From JBBTWV01 sp038062615 (GTDB lineage: Bacteria > Patescibacteriota > Gracilibacteria > UBA1369 > UM-FILTER-53-11), in contig JBBTWV010000093.1 of the NCBI GenBank assembly GCA_038062615.1, forward strand, positions 1 to 11,935: a DNA stretch of 11,935 nt, in the 5' to 3' direction. The position numbers were made by a program, and so were the translations under genes. Shown piece by piece: positions 1 to 5,915 of the stretch. How positions within the stretch are numbered: the first letter of the stretch is position 1; each line of letters begins with the position of its first letter. A model generated the notes under the pieces. That model was not told the origin of the DNA, did not search any database, and saw only the letters and a list, made by a program, of their open reading frames with translations.

Positions 1-324
1 AAGAAGCTCAAATATTTTCCGCGTCTTCCGGTATCCATTTATGAACTTGGAAATCAGGCAAAGGTTAATAAGTGGCTTAAGGAGAAGAATCTCAAAGCTT
101 TCACTTTTATGCCTCCTAAAAATAATCCGCTGGAGATTGATATTATTATTGAAGAATCACTCAAATTTGATGCCATAGCCAAGAATCGTGTTTTAAAGAA
201 AATTTCAAATGTGACAATTCCGGTAGTCTCCATCGTTGATCTCTTGAAGATGAAAAGAAGAGCCGGCAGGGCAAATGATCTCCAGGATATTGAAGCGTTG
301 CTTAGCATAAAAGCTATTGTATGA
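1..324 (+). CDS. Nucleotidyltransferase-like protein, 3' end only (AbiEii/MNT-type fold)
   Basis: The reading frame is open from base 1 to TGA at 322-324, giving the last 107 residues of a protein whose start lies outside the window. The segment with alternating hydrophobics at residues 43-51 (PLEIDIIIE) resembles the beta strand carrying a catalytic Asp in nucleotidyltransferase-fold proteins. The C-terminal part, with a DLLKMK..AGR..DLQDIEAL pattern (residues 78-99), is the familiar tail of MNT-like and AbiEii-like nucleotidyltransferases, where K-x2-AGR-x2-D-x2-DIE is characteristic. Members are often toxin or abortive-infection components, but many are uncharacterised housekeeping proteins. 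Without the N-terminal GS motif the call rests on the tail alone. The stop codon overlaps the start of the next small gene (ATGA), so the two are probably translationally coupled. Confidence 0.6.
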   Translation, partial: KKLKYFPRLPVSIYELGNQAKVNKWLKEKNLKAFTFMPPKNNPLEIDIIIEESLKFDAIAKNRVLKKISNVTIPVVSIVDLLKMKRRAGRANDLQDIEALLSIKAIV

Positions 325-452
325 AAAAAAAACATTCATCCAAATTTGTATTCAATTTGGAAACACTCAAACACTGGAAGAATGTTTCAACGAGAGCAAA
401 GCTTGTCTGGCTTGAAGATGCTCTTAAGTTTGGAAAGCAGAAAAAATTTTAA
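321..452 (+). CDS. Small 43-aa protein translationally coupled to the nucleotidyltransferase
   Basis: ATG at 321-323 overlaps the TGA of the upstream gene by the ATGA arrangement, and the frame runs to TAA at 450-452. The product is basic, beginning MKKKHSSKFVFNLETLKHWK and containing a WLEDALKF segment near its end. This looks like one amphipathic helix of the kind in small proteins sitting beside nucleotidyltransferase genes in Patescibacteria. I know no function. It might be a partner or antitoxin-like subunit of the upstream enzyme, by analogy with two-gene MNT modules, but that is inference. This frame overlaps the apparent N-terminal extension of galU in another frame, which supports the shorter galU start. 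Confidence 0.6.
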   Translation: MKKKHSSKFVFNLETLKHWKNVSTRAKLVWLEDALKFGKQKKF

Positions 453-465
453 CAGCCGACATATC

Positions 466-1353
466 ATGAATAAATTTTTTAAAAATAATCAAAAAATTCG
501 CAAAGCGGTTTTCCCCGCAGCTGGATTTGGAACCCGCTTTTTGCCCGTTACTAAAGCCCAGCCCAAGGAGATGTTGCCTATTGTGGATAAACCGGTGATT
601 CAGTACCTGGTAGAAGAAGCAGTGGCGTCTGGCATTGAAGAAATTATTATTGTCACGGGGCGCGGCAAGCGTTCCATTGAGGATCATTTTGATTATTCGT
701 ATGAGCTGGAACAGACGCTGGTAGAGCGCGGCAAGCGAGACCTCATTAAGGAAGTCCGAAAAATTTCCGAAATGGCTAAGTTTGTGTACGTGCGCCAGCC
801 GCGTCCGCTGGGTGATGGCCACGCGATTCTTTGTGCCAAAGAGGTGATTGGCAACGAACCGTTTGCCGTGCTTTTTGGGGACGATCTTGTGGATTCAAAA
901 GTTCCCGCGCTTAAGCAGCTCATCAATATTTATGAAAAAAAACACGCACCCGTTATCGCCCTTCAAAGAATAGACAAAAAAGATTCTCAAAAATACGGCA
1001 TCATTAAGCCGAAAAATGGAAATGGTGACGGACGCCTTCATGAAATTGAAGCGCTGGTGGAAAAACCAAAACCCCAACAGGCACCGTCGGATCTTTCTAT
1101 AATCGGCAAATACATCCTTACGCCAGAAGTTTTAGAGACATTGGAGCACGCGAGAAAAGGAGCAGACGGTGAAATTCGCCTTATTGAAGCTTTTCGTATG
1201 CTCTGCGGCAAAACCCCGCTTTATGGCTATGAGGTTGAAGGAGAAAGATACGACACGGGTGATAAACTCGGCTTTTTAGAGGCAACCATTCACTACGCCC
1301 TCAAGCGTCCGGATCTTGGCCCGGCATTGAAACGGTATTTGGAAAGGTTATAA
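466..1353 (+). CDS. galU: UTP-glucose-1-phosphate uridylyltransferase (UDP-glucose pyrophosphorylase)
   Basis: This cytosolic enzyme makes UDP-glucose and pyrophosphate from UTP and glucose-1-phosphate, feeding surface glycan and nucleotide-sugar synthesis. With ATG at 466 the protein has 295 residues, the normal GalU length. Visible motifs are the nucleotide-binding loop AAGFGTRFLPVTKAQPKEM (residues 18-36), the GDD metal/nucleotide site (138-140), a VEKP segment in the second half, and the GEIRLIEA and YDTGDKLGFLEA motifs near the C terminus that line the sugar-phosphate site. An in-frame ATG at 346 would add 40 residues but overlaps the upstream small gene and lacks family similarity, so 466 is preferred. 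No Shine-Dalgarno site is visible. The gene lies 13 nt after the small gene, so it is probably in that operon, and its stop overlaps the end of the convergent Cys-rich gene by 6 nt. Confidence 0.93.
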   Translation: MNKFFKNNQKIRKAVFPAAGFGTRFLPVTKAQPKEMLPIVDKPVIQYLVEEAVASGIEEIIIVTGRGKRSIEDHFDYSYELEQTLVERGKRDLIKEVRKISEMAKFVYVRQPRPLGDGHAILCAKEVIGNEPFAVLFGDDLVDSKVPALKQLINIYEKKHAPVIALQRIDKKDSQKYGIIKPKNGNGDGRLHEIEALVEKPKPQQAPSDLSIIGKYILTPEVLETLEHARKGADGEIRLIEAFRMLCGKTPLYGYEVEGERYDTGDKLGFLEATIHYALKRPDLGPALKRYLERL

Positions 1354-2289
1354 GCCATACGTCAGCACCTCCGGATAAGTGGACGCAAACCACTTGCCCC
1401 ACTCGCCGTCGCTTTTCATCTGCTCTTTTATGCGCGCCACTTCTTTAAAGTATTCTTCTTTGGAATACGGCTGATTAAGAATGTGATACTCCTTATGATT
1501 TAAACCCACGCAACCAAAACAGTGATTGCTGTTATATACCAGCTCGCAATAATCAATATCGCTGGAAAACCAGCAGCCGGTGCAAAATGAACAGTTGTTC
1601 AAGTATCCTCCGCTCATAATTTCATAACAGGATTCAGAAAATCCAAAGTGGCTGCAGTCCACCAAGTCTTTGGAATGGTCGTGGCAGTAATAGACATAGG
1701 TACAATCGTGCAGGTCTTTGGAATCAAATCCCCAAAAAGTATTTTTGCAGTTATGAATGTCCTCGCCATAACTTCCTTCATTATTTTTCCCATACATGGC
1801 CACGCGCGGTACGCTGGTAAATAAACCTTCCATCCGCTCTGCCACTTCTTGCGGCGGCATTTTTTTAAGCTCGGGCAAACGTTGCATGTACTCCTCTTTG
1901 GTAAACTGTTCATTAAAAATACAAAAACTTTTTCTATTCAAACCAACACAGCCAAAGCAGTTTTGAATGGCCAAAGAGTAGGAGCAGTAGTCGCTATCAA
2001 TGGTGTTCTCGCAATGGTCGCAATAGCTACAGTTGTAACACTGGATGCAATCAATGCACTCGTAGCAAAGCTCGCACTTGTGGCATAGTGCGCAATCATT
2101 ACAATCCCGGCAGTAAAAAATCCGATGATTATACATGCAGTCTTCATCCTGATAGCTGGCAAACGTCATGTAGCAGTTTTTGGATTTTTCCGTGTACTGG
2201 CAAAATGGACTGTTTTCGTTTTGCACGCACTGGAGCCCAATGTGCGGTGTTTTTTGCCGCAATTGTTCAAATTGTTCTAGGAAAGTCAT
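1348..2289 (-). CDS. Cys-rich protein with C-x2-C ladder and duplicated CFGCVGLN motif
   Basis: This is a 313-aa protein if started at ATG 2289; an in-frame ATG at 2361 would give 337 aa but overlaps the upstream gene by 59 nt. Counted from the longer start, twelve cysteines fall at every third residue from 84 to 117. Two copies of the motif CFGCVGLN[RH]K-x3-I-[FL]-N-x4-KEEY occur near residues 135-158 and 281-304, so the protein has an internal duplication. The second half has further spaced cysteines and repeated KDLxDC segments 16 residues apart. I recognise the CFGCVGLN..KEEY type as a conserved Patescibacterial hypothetical with no known function. Metal binding, or a beta-helix with stacked cysteines, is inferred from the spacing. 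There is no signal peptide or membrane segment, so it is probably cytosolic. It sits 13 nt after the upstream minus-strand gene, suggesting co-transcription. Confidence 0.85.
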   Translation of the reverse strand: MTFLEQFEQLRQKTPHIGLQCVQNENSPFCQYTEKSKNCYMTFASYQDEDCMYNHRIFYCRDCNDCALCHKCELCYECIDCIQCYNCSYCDHCENTIDSDYCSYSLAIQNCFGCVGLNRKSFCIFNEQFTKEEYMQRLPELKKMPPQEVAERMEGLFTSVPRVAMYGKNNEGSYGEDIHNCKNTFWGFDSKDLHDCTYVYYCHDHSKDLVDCSHFGFSESCYEIMSGGYLNNCSFCTGCWFSSDIDYCELVYNSNHCFGCVGLNHKEYHILNQPYSKEEYFKEVARIKEQMKSDGEWGKWFASTYPEVLTYGL

Positions 2290-2302
2290 AACCCTGGCAT
2301 TA

Positions 2303-2716
2303 TTACTCGTCTTCCACACGCTTGAGAAGCTCTGAGCATGCTTTTTCAATGTTTCGAGCAATTGCTTCCACTTTTTCTATTTCTATCTCATGCCATATGC
2401 GTTTTGTATTTCCGCTTTGTTTATTGGTGCACCAACTTAAAATCGGGCTTAAGCCCATTCCGGTGAGTGCTTTAAATCCGTGGCTGCCTTCTTGAATATG
2501 TAATGTTAAAAATAAAATGACGGCTGTGCGGAATTCAGGATCAGTATTCAACCTCAAACTTATTGCTTGGCAGAGCCTTTCTGCTGCAACTATTTCTGCT
2601 TGTTCAGCAAAAGATCTTACGGATTCGGGATTGCTGGTGTGGCAAAACTCGCTTTTTTCACTTAGTGAACCCGAAGGTGAAGTAGATACCACATAGGGAA
2701 AGTCTTTGCTGGCCAT
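2303..2716 (-). CDS. Hypothetical protein, 137 aa, unrecognised
   Basis: The frame is open further upstream to an ATG at 2935, but that would lie antisense inside the TrmB-like gene and cross the divergent promoter. ATG 2716 is the best downstream start and gives 137 residues. The N-terminal 40 residues are polar and probably loose. The middle (about residues 33-75) looks helical, with a hydrophobic stretch around AVILFLTLHI, and the last 30 residues form a charged amphipathic helix (EIEIEKVEAIARNIEKACSE). I do not recognise the family. It precedes the Cys-rich gene by 13 nt on the same strand and is probably in the same transcript, read from the palindromic promoter region at 2797-2809. No Shine-Dalgarno site marks the start, so the exact N terminus is uncertain. 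Confidence 0.55.
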   Translation of the reverse strand: MASKDFPYVVSTSPSGSLSEKSEFCHTSNPESVRSFAEQAEIVAAERLCQAISLRLNTDPEFRTAVILFLTLHIQEGSHGFKALTGMGLSPILSWCTNKQSGNTKRIWHEIEIEKVEAIARNIEKACSELLKRVEDE

Positions 2717-2796
2717 GCACGCATCGTAGCTTAAATCGCCTATCTTGCAAAGGCATTGCGCTGAATATATAGCAATATGCTTGCAGTTTGCAGGTG

Positions 2797-2809
2797 TGCT
2801 ATGATAGCA
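2797..2809. promoter_or_regulatory. 13-bp palindrome on an extended -10, probable trmB-like promoter/operator
   Basis: TGCTATGATAGCA has 6-bp arms around one central base. On the plus strand it gives an extended -10 (TG-C-TATGAT, -10 at 2800-2805) 32 nt before the TrmB-like ATG. On the minus strand the same bases read TG-C-TATCAT, a possible -10 for the divergent gene starting at 2716. A palindrome placed here is what an autoregulated promoter would look like, but part of the symmetry comes from the -10 consensus itself. No good -35 is visible on the plus strand. Confidence 0.5.
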
Positions 2810-2837
2810 TAAATCTGCCCACCATACTTGGGCAACA

Positions 2838-3617
2838 ATGATAAAAAACGTCCTTGAGCATCTCGGATTCGATGATAAAGAGATGGCGGTGTATCTCCAG
2901 CTTCTTAAATTGGGACCGCTCCGCGCCAGCACCATCGCGTATCAACTGCATCTTCCACGGACGACGGTGCAAAATATTCTCATTCGTTTGGAACGGGAGC
3001 AGATGGTTACGAAGGGCATGGAGCGCAACGTATATATTTTTGCAGCTGTGCATCCGGAAAGCTTGTCAAAAATTGTCGCCATGAAAAAGCGCGCCGCGGA
3101 TACGGAGTTTGACCGTCTCGGCGATGATCTTAAAAAAGTAACGCCGGAGCTCATCGGCATGATGCGGTCAAAAAAGGTGATTCCCAATGTAAAATTTTTC
3201 CAAGGCAGGGAAGGCGTGCGAAAAGTTCTTTTTGATACGCTGACTTCTAAAACAGAGATTAAGGACTATGCCAATATCGATGCCATGTTTCAATACGTGA
3301 GAGATATTAATGATGAGTACGTTGCTGAACGGGAGAAAACGAACGTAAAAAAACGTAGCCTCCTCTTGGACACGCCATTTGCCCATCAAATATATGAGAG
3401 CGGAACGTACTCTCCAAAATCTCATGCCGGATATAAATGGATTTCGAGTGAGCAGTACCCATTTTCGCTGGAGATGAATATTTACGATGGAAAAATCTCA
3501 TACATTACCTACGTAGAGGACGATTTTGTCGGCGTAATCGTTAAAAACGAACACATTTACCACATGCATGAGTCCACGTGGAGGTTGGTTTGGGATCTTT
3601 TGCCGATTCCGTCTTGA
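2838..3617 (+). CDS. TrmB-family transcriptional regulator
   Basis: This 259-aa DNA-binding protein has the TrmB layout. An N-terminal winged helix occupies residues about 1-70: helix EMAVYLQLLKLG, then a turn and the recognition helix LPRTTVQNILIRLEREQMV, with the wing around YIFAAVHPESL. A linker helix follows (about 75-110). The C-terminal effector domain, of the type related to phospholipase-D-like folds, starts at VKFFQGREGVRKVLFDTL and ends with FVGVIVKNEHIYHMHESTWRLVWDLL. Characterised archaeal relatives bind sugars and control sugar uptake and metabolism; the ligand here cannot be read from the sequence. Length is typical. A palindromic promoter lies just upstream and may be its own operator. 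The TPR gene follows, but a separate promoter sits over this gene's stop codon. Lineage paralogues are common in Patescibacteria. Confidence 0.85.
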   Translation: MIKNVLEHLGFDDKEMAVYLQLLKLGPLRASTIAYQLHLPRTTVQNILIRLEREQMVTKGMERNVYIFAAVHPESLSKIVAMKKRAADTEFDRLGDDLKKVTPELIGMMRSKKVIPNVKFFQGREGVRKVLFDTLTSKTEIKDYANIDAMFQYVRDINDEYVAEREKTNVKKRSLLLDTPFAHQIYESGTYSPKSHAGYKWISSEQYPFSLEMNIYDGKISYITYVEDDFVGVIVKNEHIYHMHESTWRLVWDLLPIPS

Positions 3618-3642
3618 TTCCAAGACTGAAGTGCGCTATAAT
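3614..3642 (+). promoter_or_regulatory. Sigma-70-type promoter of the TPR gene
   Basis: TTGATT (3614-3619) and a perfect TATAAT (3637-3642) are separated by 17 bp. The -35 box overlaps the TGA of the trmB-like gene. The expected start point falls about 27 nt before the ATG at 3676. This supports choosing that ATG rather than the in-frame upstream ATG at 3568, which would lie inside the preceding gene. Confidence 0.8.
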
Positions 3643-3675
3643 GATCTGTTAACATCAAAAAATAAAAACGAATAT

Positions 3676-4275
3676 ATGGACGACTTTACGGAAACACTCA
3701 TTGGCGAAGCCGACCAGCTCAAACTCAATGGCCGGCACCAAGACGCTATTAAGGTTTGCGAGAAAATTCTCATGTCAGACCTGGAGTGCGTGGAAGCGTA
3801 CGAAGAGATTGGTGACAACTTTCTTTCGCTTAAAGAATTTGAAAGAGCCGAGAAGGCTTTGCAACGCGCGGTAACGTTGGATCCTGCATCGGCCAATGCG
3901 CACTACCTCCTGGGTTTTACCTATTCTTCTCTTGGCGAATGGGAACAGTCCATCCAGTTTTTAGAAAGTGCGGATAATATTCAAACCAATCATCCGGAAA
4001 TTTTACGCTGCTTGGGTTGGTCATACTTCCATTTTGGCCAGAAGAAGAAGGGGATTATTGTTTTGGAACGCGCGCTCAACTTGGCTTGGGATGACTGTTT
4101 GATTTTGTGTGATTTGGGAGTCTGCTATTTGAATGAAAAGAATTTTGAACGTTCTATTGGGCTGTTTGAAAAAGTTTTAAAGATTGAACCGGAAAATGAA
4201 AAGGCTCGGGAATGTTTGAAAGCCTGTCGGTTTTTTCAACGGGAATATGAAAAAATAAAAAAGAAGAGTTACTAA
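3676..4275 (+). CDS. Tetratricopeptide repeat (TPR) protein
   Basis: This 199-aa protein is built almost entirely of about five TPR units, at roughly residues 5-34, 39-72, 73-106, 107-140 and 141-174. The usual small/large residue pattern is clear, for example EAYEEIGDNFLSLKEFERAE, HYLLGFTYSSLGEWEQSIQF and CDLGVCYLNEKNFERSIGLF, with the helix-capping Pro at LDP and IEP positions. TPR arrays are protein-binding scaffolds. There is no signal peptide, and the C terminus is strongly basic (EYEKIKKKSY). The start at 3676 is supported by the promoter at 3614-3642. The secreted-protein gene follows after 9 nt, so the two are almost certainly co-transcribed. The TPR protein may assist export or assembly of the surface protein, but that is inference from order only. 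Confidence 0.88.
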   Translation: MDDFTETLIGEADQLKLNGRHQDAIKVCEKILMSDLECVEAYEEIGDNFLSLKEFERAEKALQRAVTLDPASANAHYLLGFTYSSLGEWEQSIQFLESADNIQTNHPEILRCLGWSYFHFGQKKKGIIVLERALNLAWDDCLILCDLGVCYLNEKNFERSIGLFEKVLKIEPENEKARECLKACRFFQREYEKIKKKSY

Positions 4276-4284
4276 TTTCTTCCT

Positions 4285-5904
4285 ATGAAATATCACCTCA
4301 ACTCAACATCTGCAGTTATAGCGGTATTCGTATTCGTTATTGGTTTTGGTGGAATAACATACGCTTCCACCATCAGCACGAATATTTCCACGGCAAAAAT
4401 TACGGCAAGTGATAATGTTGATTTCACTTTTGGCGGGACCAAGAGGCTTCTTATTGATGCTACAAGTCCCGATACGACGGTCACTTCCGGAATTGTTGAT
4501 CTGAATATTGACGCTTCAAGCTCCTCGGGAGGGGCGATAAAAGGCATGGATATGCTTATCGCGAATAACGGCGGCCGCGGCATACAAGGCTATGTTTTTG
4601 GATACACCGGAGCGGCTGCTCTGATTGGTTCAGACACGACCCTGGGTTATCTTGCCAATATCGCCGGCAATACTTCCGATGCTTCGGGTTCGCAATATTA
4701 TGGATTTGGAACTCTTACAACCGGTTCCAATGGAGGCAGCGCCGACTACGTTGGATATACCGCCGTCTTTGACAGCAGTCAAGGCGGTTCCAGCCTTACC
4801 ACGAATGGTAATGCGTCGGGTGTTGAGTTGCTCCTTAATAAGACGGCCGGAGGAGGCTCGCTTTTGGGCGGAAATTTTCAAATAACGAACTCCAGCGCCT
4901 CAACGGGGAGTCTCTATGCGCTTGATGCACAGTTGGTGCAAAACGGCAGCGCAACAGGGGCGGCCGGTGCGCGCGTAAGAAACACCGGTTCCAATGCCGT
5001 TGCCGACGGCATTATTATCAGCGGTCAATTTACGGAGGGTGTGGACGTTTCAGGAATTAACGGAACCACAGGACTTCAACTCGGTACTAAAAGTATTGCG
5101 AGCACCGGTTCCACCACCATTGATTTGGTGAATGCCAGCAACGATCAATTAACCCTTACTAATAGCGGCGCAGGGGCTGCTTCGCTCACCGTGGAAGGAA
5201 GCATTTCCTCTTCTTCCGGAGGCGGGACAATAACCTTGGGAGCCACCGATGTTTTCCAAATTAGCGCCACCGAGCCTGATCATACGAGCAACTCTGTTTT
5301 TTCTATTGCGGCTGATCTCAAAGGGCAGTACACGGCCGGGTTAAGATTGGACACTCCTCAGCAGATTGATACCTCCGGAACCCAGAATCTTAATGCCGCT
5401 ATCATTATTGGGAGTCCCACCAGCACCAGTACCGAATCACAAGATTATTTTTATGGTCTTACCATAGATAATCTCTCGGGAGCCGGAAATCCCAGCGAGT
5501 ATGCTATCAATGTCGGAACAAGTTGGGATCGGGCTATCAATGTTGCCTCGCCGGTGGTCATCAATTCGCAGTTGATGGTGTATGACAACGGGGCGGTTCC
5601 CACCAAGATGGCTGCAAATGGAGCTATCGCTATAACTCGTTCATATATCCGTGTGTGCGGCAGCAATAACGGAACTTCTTGCAATGTTGCAGTTACTTTG
5701 GCAAACAATCCGGCGGTTACTGAGGGCGTTTTGGGTGGACAAGTGTTAATTATTGAGGGAACCGATGACACGAATACGGTGACCGTGAATGACGGGGTCA
5801 ACACGCAGCTTGGCGCTGCAAGCCGCGCATTAGGGCAAAATGACACGCTCACGCTCATCTATAACGGTGCTGATTGGTTGGAGGTTGCCTTTGTCAATAA
5901 TTAA
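4285..5904 (+). CDS. Secreted beta-rich surface protein (Ser/Thr/Gly/Asn-rich)
   Basis: This 539-aa protein has a Sec signal peptide: hydrophobic core VIAVFVFVIGFGGI, with likely cleavage after A27 (TYA-S). The mature part is rich in Ser, Thr, Gly, Ala and Asn, with few charged residues. It contains many short alternating beta strands of the type VDLNIDAS, GLQLGT and DQLTLTNSGAGAASLTVEG, as in fibre, adhesin or tail-spike-like surface proteins. The final 90 residues form a compact module (VLIIEGTDDTNTVTVNDG ... LTLIYNGADWLEVAFVNN) that recurs at the C terminus of large Patescibacterial surface proteins and resembles modules of phage tail fibres. Two cysteines lie just before it (RVCGSNNGTSCNV). 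No sortase motif, C-terminal membrane anchor or enzyme motif is visible. It is co-transcribed with the TPR gene. Its exact role at the surface or in host contact is unknown. Confidence 0.8.
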   Translation: MKYHLNSTSAVIAVFVFVIGFGGITYASTISTNISTAKITASDNVDFTFGGTKRLLIDATSPDTTVTSGIVDLNIDASSSSGGAIKGMDMLIANNGGRGIQGYVFGYTGAAALIGSDTTLGYLANIAGNTSDASGSQYYGFGTLTTGSNGGSADYVGYTAVFDSSQGGSSLTTNGNASGVELLLNKTAGGGSLLGGNFQITNSSASTGSLYALDAQLVQNGSATGAAGARVRNTGSNAVADGIIISGQFTEGVDVSGINGTTGLQLGTKSIASTGSTTIDLVNASNDQLTLTNSGAGAASLTVEGSISSSSGGGTITLGATDVFQISATEPDHTSNSVFSIAADLKGQYTAGLRLDTPQQIDTSGTQNLNAAIIIGSPTSTSTESQDYFYGLTIDNLSGAGNPSEYAINVGTSWDRAINVASPVVINSQLMVYDNGAVPTKMAANGAIAITRSYIRVCGSNNGTSCNVAVTLANNPAVTEGVLGGQVLIIEGTDDTNTVTVNDGVNTQLGAASRALGQNDTLTLIYNGADWLEVAFVNN

Positions 5905-5915
5905 AACGGCTCATC

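Noticed and set aside
346..465. N-terminal extension of galU from an upstream ATG
   Set aside because: It overlaps the coupled small gene in another frame and the added 40 residues do not look like GalU; family proteins start near ATG 466.
2717..2935. Longer form (210 aa) of the minus-strand orphan protein
   Set aside because: It would run antisense through the start of the TrmB-like gene and its promoter; the extra residues have no coherent composition.
3568..3675. Upstream start for the TPR protein
   Set aside because: It lies inside the trmB-like gene, and a strong promoter at 3614-3642 places transcription downstream of it.
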